This document shows positions 1 through 5,246 of a stretch of 11,063 nucleotides of DNA, in pieces; position 1 is the first letter of the stretch, and each line of letters opens with the position of its first letter. Position numbers and translations under genes: made by a program. Under the pieces are notes generated by a model that did not search any database, was not told the DNA's origin, and worked only from the letters and a program-made list of their open reading frames with translations. The stretch is from Desulfobacteraceae bacterium (GTDB lineage: Bacteria > Desulfobacterota > Desulfobacteria > Desulfobacterales > Desulfosalsimonadaceae): NCBI GenBank assembly GCA_021162325.1, contig JAGGYV010000150.1, positions 1 to 11,063 of the forward strand. The letters are read 5' to 3'.

Positions 1-180
1 ATTGTTGAAGCACTTGACAGAAACGGCAAGCCCTTAAAAATTGAAGCTGAGGGCCTTTTATCCGTGATTATGCAGCATGAAATTGATCATTTAAAGGGCG
101 TCTTGTTTATTGACCGGATCAGCGCATTAAAAAGACAATTATATAAGAAAAAACGTAAAAAGGCGTTAAAAAGTGAATAG
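1..180 (+). CDS. def: Peptide deformylase, C-terminal part (5' end outside window)
   Basis: Only the last 59 codons and the stop are present; the gene enters from the left edge in frame 1. Peptide deformylase removes the formyl group from the N-terminal methionine of new proteins in the cytoplasm. The visible part has the family's third conserved motif, QHEIDHLKGVLFIDRIS, whose HExxH supplies two metal ligands and the catalytic glutamate. The Gly-Leu-Leu-Ser stretch just before it and the lysine-rich tail ending in KALKSE are also typical of the family's C-terminus. The stop codon TAG (178-180) lies inside the next gene, fmt, which starts at 173, so the two are probably translationally coupled. 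def followed by fmt is a widespread bacterial arrangement. The family call is firm; the catalytic motifs GxGxAAxQ and EGCLS are outside the window. Confidence 0.95.
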   Translation: MVEALDRNGKPLKIEAEGLLSVIMQHEIDHLKGVLFIDRISALKRQLYKKKRKKALKSE

Positions 181-1114
181 TCCATTTCATATTGTTTTTA
201 TGGGAACACCGGATTTCGCAGTGCCTCCCTTAAACGCATTGATTGAATACGGTTGTAATGTTTCACTGGTTGTAACTCGACCGGACCAGCCCAAGGGGCG
301 CGGACGAAAGCTGACTGCCCCACCAGTTAAAATCGCCGCGGAAACCCTTGGTTGTCCAGTAATTCAACCGGAATCCGTTAAAACGGATGAATTTTATCAC
401 CAGATTTCACAAATTGCTCCGGATCTGCTGGTGGTGGTGGCGTTCGGTCATGTGTTGCCCGAAAAAATACTTGAAATTCCAACCTATGGGGCGATTAATA
501 TTCATGCCTCCCTGCTTCCAAAATATCGGGGACCTGCCCCGATTCAATGGGCAATCATTAATGGTGAAGCAGAAACCGGCGTTACCACCATGTTGATGGA
601 CAAAGGACTAGATACCGGAGAAATCCTGCTGATCCAAAAAAGACCCATTTCCCCGGATGATACCGCTGCTACGCTGCATGACCGATTGGCCCTTGACGGG
701 GCTGAAGCCTTAAAAAACACGTTAAAGGGTCTGGACAATCAATCCATACGGCCGATCTCACAACAACACGCCCTTTCCACATACGCGCCCATGCTGACCA
801 AAAAAAACGGCCGCATTGACTGGTCTCTTTCTGCCAAAAAAATCGAGCCGTTTATTCGCGGCATGACCCCATGGCCGGGGGCTTTTACTTTTTATGGAGA
901 TAAACGGATCAAAATTTACAAGGCCGCAATTAAATCTATGAATACCTCTGAGGAACCGGGCACGGTTGTCGAAGGATTTTCCGACCAATTGCGCGTTGCC
1001 ACAGGAGATGGTGTTTTGTTGATTACTGAAATCCAGGGGTCTTCCGGAAAAAAAATGAATGTCAGTGATTTTTTAAGAGGTCACCCGATGCCGGTGGGTA
1101 CGGTTTTTACTTAG
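173..1114 (+). CDS. fmt: Methionyl-tRNA formyltransferase
   Basis: This 313-residue protein transfers a formyl group from 10-formyltetrahydrofolate to the methionine on initiator tRNA, making the substrate for translation initiation. The length matches the family (about 310-315). The N-terminal Rossmann domain opens with IVFMGTPDFAVPPL (residues 7-20). The catalytic core is visible as INIHASLLPKYRGPAPIQ (108-125), with Asn109 and His111, and as the loop MDKGLDTGEIL with Asp147. These are the expected Asn-His-Asp catalytic residues. The C-terminal tRNA-binding domain starts near 205 and contains the conserved RGMTPWPGAF (229-238). The start is GTG at 173, overlapping the end of def by 8 bases; an AGG about nine bases upstream is the only Shine-Dalgarno candidate. 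The stop TAG (1112-1114) forms the first three bases of a foldback element. The call is firm. Confidence 0.97.
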   Translation: MNSPFHIVFMGTPDFAVPPLNALIEYGCNVSLVVTRPDQPKGRGRKLTAPPVKIAAETLGCPVIQPESVKTDEFYHQISQIAPDLLVVVAFGHVLPEKILEIPTYGAINIHASLLPKYRGPAPIQWAIINGEAETGVTTMLMDKGLDTGEILLIQKRPISPDDTAATLHDRLALDGAEALKNTLKGLDNQSIRPISQQHALSTYAPMLTKKNGRIDWSLSAKKIEPFIRGMTPWPGAFTFYGDKRIKIYKAAIKSMNTSEEPGTVVEGFSDQLRVATGDGVLLITEIQGSSGKKMNVSDFLRGHPMPVGTVFT

Positions 1115-1268
1115 TGCCCGAACGAAAACCGCCAAGTTTCCCAATTTCTGCGTTGGGCTCAAATTTTAATCCTCAAAATACAAAAGTATTCCGCTGGTTA
1201 AACCAGTTTTAAGATTTGGTCGCCCGCCTTGAACTTGAAAAAATTTTCAGATTTTTGCTCAGACACTA
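1112..1268. repeat. Long imperfect foldback (inverted-repeat) element between fmt and rsmB
   Basis: The arms at 1112-1169 and 1209-1268 are imperfect reverse complements. The outer ends TAGTGCCCGAACGAAAA (left) and TAGTGTCTGAGCAAAAA (right, read on the minus strand) align without gaps. The inner ends AAATTTTAA and AAATCTTAA also pair, with a few mismatches and a two-base offset between. The middle holds two small hairpins: AATAC-AAAA-GTATT (1177-1190) and CTGGT-TAA-ACCAG (1194-1206), the latter followed by TTTT. The left end coincides with the fmt stop codon. No gene fits in 1115-1323; beyond this element I see only about 55 bases leading into rsmB. It looks like a MITE- or REP-type palindromic insertion and could fold in RNA to attenuate readthrough. 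Both ideas are inference. Confidence 0.75.
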
Positions 1269-1323
1269 CTTAATAAAACACCTGCTGAAACCTGATTTTA
1301 TAAACAAAGACGAATTGACTGAA

Positions 1324-2706
1324 ATGAAAAAGAATCAGGATATGACCGATATCCCCCGAAAAGCAGCCCTCACGGTTTTAAATACGTTATCTCAAAAAAA
1401 GCATCATCATTTAGACCGGATCATTACTGACACGATTGATAATTCAGCATTAAATCTCTCAAACCGTGACCGTAAATTTTTAAATGCCCTGATTTTCGGT
1501 GTTCTTCGATGGCGCGGGAATATTGACTGGATCATCCGTCACCATTCTAAACCACCTCTTGAGAAAATAAACCCGGAAGTCTTGAATATACTGCGTCTGG
1601 GATTGTATCAGATCTTTTTTTTAGACCGTGTTCCTGATTCCGCCGCCGTAAATACGTCGGTTGAAATGGCAAAAAAGGCCGTTCCGCCCTGGGTGGTAAA
1701 ATATGTCAACGCGGTGCTCAGAAATGCCATCCGGAATCGGGGATCACTCCCCTTCCCTTCTATAAATAAAAACCCGGCACAAGCGCTTTCCATATCAAAG
1801 TCATTTCCCCAATGGATGATCAAACGCTGGATTTCAAGATTCGGAATTGAAGAATGCGGAAAACTTTGTGATGCCCTTAATACGATTCCACCGATCACAA
1901 TCCGGTGCAACACGGTAAAAATACAACGGGATGAATTGCTGGAAATGCTGCTGCCGGATGCTGAAATGATTTCCCGGACACGGCATTCTCCGGATGGTCT
2001 TTATTTTGTGCGCCCCCAAAAACCGATCCAGGAATTTACCGTGTTTAAAAAAGGATTTTTTCAGGTGCAGGATGAAGCCGCACAACTGGTTACCTGTCTT
2101 CTGGCACCGGGCCCGAATGAAATGGTTCTTGATGCCTGTGCCGGCCTGGGCGGCAAGACAGGGCATATCGCCCAGTTAATGAAAAACACGGGACAACTCA
2201 TTGCTGTTGACCAGGATCGAAAAAAGCTGACACAATTAAACGATGCCCTAAAAAGGCTTGGGAACAGCAATGTCACGACCTGTGTTCATGACTTCAATGC
2301 ACCTATGGAAAAATTTCAAGATCAGGGATTTGACCGGATATTACTTGATGCGCCGTGTTCTGGCCTGGGGGTGATCCGAAGAAATCCGGACACCAAATGG
2401 GGCGTGTCCGAAAAAAATTTAAATCAGTATGGCAAAACACAATTCATCTTACTGGAAAATGTCAGCGCGCTTCTGAAAATCGACGGCAGGATGGTTTATG
2501 TTGTCTGCAGCCTTGAACCGGAGGAAAACGAATCGGTTATCAACAATTTTTTAAACACCCATAAAAACTTTGAAATTCACCGCGAATTTAAGGATCTCCC
2601 ATTTGATATCCGGCAATTTACAGATTCGGCTGGTTTTTTTCGCACATTCCCCCATCTCCATAACATGGATGGTTTTTTTGCCGTCTGCCTGAAACGCGTC
2701 ACCTGA
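1324..2706 (+). CDS. rsmB: 16S rRNA (cytosine-967-C5)-methyltransferase RsmB
   Basis: RsmB uses S-adenosylmethionine to methylate C5 of a cytosine near position 967 of 16S rRNA. From the ATG at 1324 the protein has 460 residues, close to the family length of 430-460. The N-terminal third is a NusB-like RNA-binding domain (PRKAALTVLNTL, then SNRDRKFLNALIFGVLRWRG and EVLNILRLGLYQIFFLDRVP). The C-terminal Rossmann methyltransferase shows the SAM loop VLDACAGLGGKTGHIA (about 268-283), the motif IV LLDAPCSGLGVIRRNPD with Cys345, and the motif VI VVCSLEPEENE with Cys395. Paired cysteines are expected for a RNA m5C methyltransferase; motif VI reads VCS where TCS is commonest. The frame stays open upstream to a TTG at 1216, but those codons run through the foldback element and do not resemble RsmB. 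ATG at 1342 is a second possible start. No strong Shine-Dalgarno is visible for either. The next gene starts 10 bases after the stop. Confidence 0.93.
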   Translation: MKKNQDMTDIPRKAALTVLNTLSQKKHHHLDRIITDTIDNSALNLSNRDRKFLNALIFGVLRWRGNIDWIIRHHSKPPLEKINPEVLNILRLGLYQIFFLDRVPDSAAVNTSVEMAKKAVPPWVVKYVNAVLRNAIRNRGSLPFPSINKNPAQALSISKSFPQWMIKRWISRFGIEECGKLCDALNTIPPITIRCNTVKIQRDELLEMLLPDAEMISRTRHSPDGLYFVRPQKPIQEFTVFKKGFFQVQDEAAQLVTCLLAPGPNEMVLDACAGLGGKTGHIAQLMKNTGQLIAVDQDRKKLTQLNDALKRLGNSNVTTCVHDFNAPMEKFQDQGFDRILLDAPCSGLGVIRRNPDTKWGVSEKNLNQYGKTQFILLENVSALLKIDGRMVYVVCSLEPEENESVINNFLNTHKNFEIHREFKDLPFDIRQFTDSAGFFRTFPHLHNMDGFFAVCLKRVT

Positions 2707-2716
2707 AACAAACGCC

Positions 2717-3694
2717 ATGATACGACTTACAGCAAAATTTATCGCCCGAATGATTGCACTGATGGTGGCCTTTTTCGTCATTTCAGGCATCAGCACATAT
2801 TTTACCGTTAGTTATTTCATTAAAAGCGAAGAGACCGTTGTTGTGCCGGATCTGGTTGGCGAAGACATTATATATGTTCTGGAACTGTTAACCAACCTGG
2901 GATTAAATACCAAGGTAAAGGAATCCGAGTACAGTCGTGATTTTGCCAAAAATAATATTATCTTTCAGAACCCGAAACCCGGGGGAGTAATCAAAAAAGG
3001 CCGCGATGTCCGCATCATTATTTCAAAAGGGACAAAAACCTTGTCCATGCCAAATTTAAAAGGCTTAAATCTTCAACAGGCACAACTGATTATAGATAAA
3101 AACGGACTTTTTGAAGGGAATAGCACAAAAACGTTTCATGACACGGTTAAAAAAAATATGATTATTTCCCAGTACCCGATACCTGGGGAAAAAATCAACC
3201 GCGGGGTATCTTCAAATCTGCTGATCAGTTTAGGAAAAAGACCGCTTGAATTGATAATGCCGGACCTGGGCGGTCTTTTTCTGGACGAGGCCGTGCTTGA
3301 TGCTGAAAAAAATCATCTGGTAATCGATTCAATAAAAACAATATATCAAAAAAATAAAACCGCCAATATTATTTTAAATCAAGATCCACCGCCGGGTTAC
3401 CATGTTTTGGAAAACCATTTAATCAATCTTGAGGTTAATCGTAAAACCGATCGTGAGCATCAGCATACCCGCCTTGGAGAACAAAAAAATACGTTGTTCA
3501 GGTATCAGCTACCGCCGGGATATTTAAAGCAGCATATGCGGCTCGAACTTAGAACCTTTAACACAACGTTTATTCTCTATGATGAATTAATGACGCCTGA
3601 GAAAAAAATCTGGGTGATAGTACCAGGATATTCGGTTTCCGTTATTTTTTTATATAAAAATGATGAACTGGTTTTGAGCCGGATCTTTGATTAA
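2717..3694 (+). CDS. Membrane-anchored protein with three PASTA domains, no kinase or transpeptidase domain
   Basis: This 325-residue protein has one N-terminal membrane helix (about residues 9-34, after MIRLTAKFIARM), so the rest should lie in the periplasm. Three PASTA domains follow in tandem: about 41-105 (starting VVVPDLVGED, with NPKPGGVIKKG near its end), 109-173 (SMPNLKGLN, with YPIPGEKINRG) and 179-242 (IMPDLGGLFLDEA, with DPPPGYHV). PASTA domains bind peptidoglycan or muropeptides in Ser/Thr kinases and penicillin-binding proteins. Here neither enzyme domain is present, so a wall-binding or scaffold role is only inferred. Residues 250-325 form a mixed beta-rich tail that I cannot assign; it contains RYQLPPGYLKQHMRLELR and IWVIVPGYSVSVIF. 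The gene sits 10 bases after rsmB and before rpe. From memory, PASTA-only proteins occur in this place in other deltaproteobacteria, which suggests a conserved but unexplained linkage. Confidence 0.88.
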   Translation: MIRLTAKFIARMIALMVAFFVISGISTYFTVSYFIKSEETVVVPDLVGEDIIYVLELLTNLGLNTKVKESEYSRDFAKNNIIFQNPKPGGVIKKGRDVRIIISKGTKTLSMPNLKGLNLQQAQLIIDKNGLFEGNSTKTFHDTVKKNMIISQYPIPGEKINRGVSSNLLISLGKRPLELIMPDLGGLFLDEAVLDAEKNHLVIDSIKTIYQKNKTANIILNQDPPPGYHVLENHLINLEVNRKTDREHQHTRLGEQKNTLFRYQLPPGYLKQHMRLELRTFNTTFILYDELMTPEKKIWVIVPGYSVSVIFLYKNDELVLSRIFD

Positions 3695-3707
3695 TTCGGC
3701 TTTTATA

Positions 3708-3736
3708 TTGCCTCTTATCAATTATCTGATTATAAT
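3708..3736 (+). promoter_or_regulatory. Probable sigma-70 promoter for rpe
   Basis: A -35-like TTGCCT (3708-3713, 4 of 6 consensus bases) is followed after exactly 17 bases by a perfect -10 box TATAAT (3731-3736). Transcription would start near 3743, giving rpe a leader of about 198 bases. The promoter lies 14 bases after the stop of the PASTA gene and just before a foldback element. The region is AT-rich, which raises the chance of fortuitous boxes, but the spacing and the perfect -10 make this the best promoter in the window. Confidence 0.55.
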
Positions 3737-3754
3737 AAATAGATTAATTATGAT

Positions 3755-3920
3755 TGATAAACGTGTAAAAAGTCGGATTTCGATGGCAAAGAAAAAAGTT
3801 TCACCAAATCTTAAAATTGGCGAGACGCGCAAATCCTGAGTGATGATTCGTACTTAGCGTACTATGAAGAAGCGAAGGATGCAGCGCAACAAAAAATTTG
3901 GACTTTTTACGAAGCCATCA
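3755..3920. repeat. Foldback (inverted-repeat) element filling the rpe leader
   Basis: The right end, read on the minus strand, is TGATGGCTTCGTAAAAAGTC (3920-3901). It can pair with two left sequences. The outer one, at 3755-3774, has TGAT, six mismatched bases, then a perfect GTAAAAAGTC. The inner one, at 3782-3800, is GATGGCAAAGAAAAAAGTT, with GATGGC and AAAAAGT matching. The tip of the palindrome is GTAC-TTAGC-GTAC (3850-3862). The stretch 3695-3940 contains no convincing gene; an 18-codon reading frame at 3783 follows the left arm and has no ribosome binding site. The element begins about 12 bases after the predicted transcription start and ends five bases before the rpe Shine-Dalgarno. 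It resembles dispersed palindromic elements of Desulfobacterales, but its copy number cannot be judged from one window. Confidence 0.72.
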
Positions 3921-3925
3921 GGATT

Positions 3926-3931
3926 AAGGAG
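3926..3931 (+). promoter_or_regulatory. Shine-Dalgarno of rpe
   Basis: AAGGAG lies nine bases before the ATG at 3941 and is the strongest ribosome binding site in the window. It begins five bases after the foldback element ends, so it should stay single-stranded if that element folds in the leader RNA. Confidence 0.8.
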
Positions 3932-3940
3932 ATTTAATAA

Positions 3941-4600
3941 ATGAAATTAATTGCACCATCAATACTGTCTGCAGATTTTACTACATTAGGTGATGAAATC
4001 CGCAATGTCGAAGCTGCCGGGGCGGACTGGATACACATAGATGTCATGGACGGTCATTTTGTACCCAATATTACCATGGGGCCGTTTATCGTCGCAGCAG
4101 TCAATAAAGTGACGGAACTTCCTCTGGATGTTCACCTGATGATTGAAAATCCAGACCAGTATATTGCAGAGTTTGCCGATGCCGGGGCGGATCTGATCTC
4201 CGTGCACGTTGAAACCTGCCCGCATCTGCACCGAACCATTGAGTTGATAAACTGTTCCGAATGCCGGGCCGGTGTGGTCTTAAATCCTGCGACGCCATTA
4301 AACTCCATCGAGTGGGTATTGGAATATATTGATTTTGTCCTTTTAATGAGCGTCAATCCCGGATTCGGCGGGCAGTCATTTATTCCAGACACCATTGAGA
4401 AGACACAGCAGCTCAAACGGATGATTGATAAAAAGAGCCTTTCCACATTGATCCAAATTGACGGTGGTGTAAATGAAGAAACAATTTACCGTATTTCCGA
4501 AGCAGGCGCTGACGTGTTTGTGGCAGGATCCGCAATTTTTGGAACCAAAGACTATAAAAAAACAATAAAAAGTTTAAGGAACAAGCTCAATAAACCGTAA
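3941..4600 (+). CDS. rpe: Ribulose-phosphate 3-epimerase
   Basis: This 219-residue TIM-barrel enzyme interconverts D-ribulose 5-phosphate and D-xylulose 5-phosphate in the pentose phosphate pathway. The length is typical (about 215-225). It opens with the family signature IAPSILSADF. Metal and catalytic residues are in place: HIDVMDGHFVPNITMGP (residues 32-48) with His32 and Asp34, LDVHLMIENP with His65, and IQIDGGVNEET with Asp174. The loop MSVNPGFGGQSF (136-147) is the conserved phosphate and lid loop, and VAGSAIF (194-200) closes the phosphate site. The start is fixed by a good AAGGAG nine bases upstream. The gene seems to have its own promoter at 3708-3736. After the stop comes a 205-base gap with REP-like hairpins before aroQ. 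The call is firm. Confidence 0.97.
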   Translation: MKLIAPSILSADFTTLGDEIRNVEAAGADWIHIDVMDGHFVPNITMGPFIVAAVNKVTELPLDVHLMIENPDQYIAEFADAGADLISVHVETCPHLHRTIELINCSECRAGVVLNPATPLNSIEWVLEYIDFVLLMSVNPGFGGQSFIPDTIEKTQQLKRMIDKKSLSTLIQIDGGVNEETIYRISEAGADVFVAGSAIFGTKDYKKTIKSLRNKLNKP

Positions 4601-4627
4601 CTTCTCAATACACCCGGGCCGCAACTC

Positions 4628-4706
4628 CTGGATTCCCGCCTTCGCGGGAATGACGATTCACGAAAGGTGGCTATCGCCCGTCATTCCCGCGAAGGCGGGA
4701 ATCCAG
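4628..4706. repeat. Perfect 28-bp inverted pair of REP-like hairpins
   Basis: The 28 bases at 4628-4655 (beginning CTGGATTCCCGCC, ending GGGAATGACG) recur exactly as the reverse complement at 4679-4706, with 23 bases between. Each copy is itself a hairpin: ATTCCCGC-CTTC-GCGGGAAT (4632-4651) and ATTCCCGC-GAAG-GCGGGAAT (4683-4702). The core resembles the dispersed TTCCCGCGAAGGCGGGAA-type palindromes of many proteobacterial genomes. Such pairs are often spread by REP-associated RayT-type transposases, but none is encoded here. Lying after rpe, the structure could protect the mRNA 3' end or limit readthrough. There is no T-tract, so it is not a classical terminator. The rest of the 205-base gap holds the probable aroQ promoter. 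Confidence 0.9.
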
Positions 4707-4741
4707 TGTCAGTATCACAAGACATGGGGCGACCGAATTTT

Positions 4742-4769
4742 TTGAGAACATCCAATAAACCGTCATAAT
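4742..4769 (+). promoter_or_regulatory. Possible sigma-70 promoter for aroQ
   Basis: TTGAGA (4742-4747, 5 of 6 consensus bases) is followed after 16 bases by CATAAT (4764-4769, 5 of 6). Transcription would begin near 4776, about 30 bases before the aroQ start codon. It lies downstream of the REP-like pair, so the aroQ-HEAT-CPBP unit could be expressed independently of rpe. The local sequence is AT-rich, so this is a moderate call. Confidence 0.42.
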
Positions 4770-4805
4770 TTTTATAAATAACAATGCGGTAATGGGAATG
4801 ACGAT

Positions 4806-5246
4806 ATGAAACATAAAATTCTTGTGATTCATGGTCCGAATTTGAATATGCTCGGGACGCGGGAACCGGAAAAATACGGTACTTCAACCCTTGATGAAGT
4901 TAACGCAAACATGGAAGCACACGGCAACAAAATCGGTTTTGAGGTGCAAACATTTCAGTCAAACCATGAAGGCAATATTGTTGAAAAAATTCAACAGGCC
5001 CGGGAGGTTTTTGACGCCCTGATCATCAATCCGGCAGCTTACACCCATACAAGCATTGCCATTCGAGACGCAATTCTGCTCCTGGATATACCGGTTGTCG
5101 AAATACATTTATCCAACATTTATAAAAGAGAATCATTCCGGCATAAATCCTTGCTCTGCGATGTCGTGACCGGCCAGATTGCCGGATTCGGCATGTATGG
5201 CTATCTAATGGCACTTGATGCCATCGTTAATATTCTTCAGTTATGA
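4806..5246 (+). CDS. aroQ: 3-dehydroquinate dehydratase, type II
   Basis: This 146-residue enzyme dehydrates 3-dehydroquinate to 3-dehydroshikimate, the third step of the shikimate pathway to aromatic amino acids. The length is typical of the small dodecameric type II enzyme. It starts ILVIHGPNLNMLGTREPEKYG, with Arg19 and Tyr24 on the lid loop. INPAAYTHTSIAIRDA carries Asn75 and His81, EIHLSNIYKRESFRHKS carries His101, Ser103 and Arg112, and TGQIAGFGMYGYLMAL is the conserved C-terminal helix region. All expected active-site residues are present. The ribosome binding site is weak: GGGA at 4794-4797, which belongs to a partial copy of the upstream REP-like sequence. The stop TGA overlaps the next start in an ATGA arrangement (5243-5246), indicating coupling to the HEAT-like membrane protein. 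The call is firm. Confidence 0.97.
   Translation: MKHKILVIHGPNLNMLGTREPEKYGTSTLDEVNANMEAHGNKIGFEVQTFQSNHEGNIVEKIQQAREVFDALIINPAAYTHTSIAIRDAILLLDIPVVEIHLSNIYKRESFRHKSLLCDVVTGQIAGFGMYGYLMALDAIVNILQL

Larger units (their letters stand above)
4588..4805 (+). repeat. Local short direct repeats bracketing the rpe-aroQ gap
   Basis: CAATAAACCGT occurs at 4588-4598, where it spans the rpe stop codon, and again at 4753-4763. GGGAATGACGAT occurs at 4646-4657, in the first REP-like hairpin, and again at 4794-4805, ending at the base before the aroQ start codon. The two pairs are in the same order, about 165 and 148 bases apart. The segment 4753-4805 therefore looks like a decayed or shortened copy of 4588-4657, with little similarity between its ends. 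Both matches are exact. The duplication history is inference. Confidence 0.5.

Noticed and set aside
1194..1210. CTGGT-TAA-ACCAG followed by TTTT as an intrinsic terminator after fmt.
   Set aside because: A five-base-pair stem and four T residues are too weak alone; it is better described as part of the foldback tip.
1216..1323. In-frame upstream extension of rsmB to a TTG at 1216 (36 extra residues).
   Set aside because: The extra codons run through the right arm of the foldback element, have no Shine-Dalgarno before the TTG, and do not resemble an RsmB N-terminus; the family starts close to PRKAALTVLN.
3783..3839. An 18-codon reading frame (MAKKKVSPNLKIGETRKS) before rpe.
   Set aside because: It coincides with the left arm of the foldback element, has no ribosome binding site, and its lysine run comes from the A-rich arm. 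It looks peptide-like but is not supported as a gene.
4632..4702. REP-like hairpins as a Rho-independent terminator of rpe.
   Set aside because: Stems are strong but no T-tract follows either hairpin on either strand.
4628..4706. Possible CRISPR array because of two 28-base repeats with a 23-base spacer.
   Set aside because: The repeats are inverted rather than direct, only two exist, and no cas gene is present.
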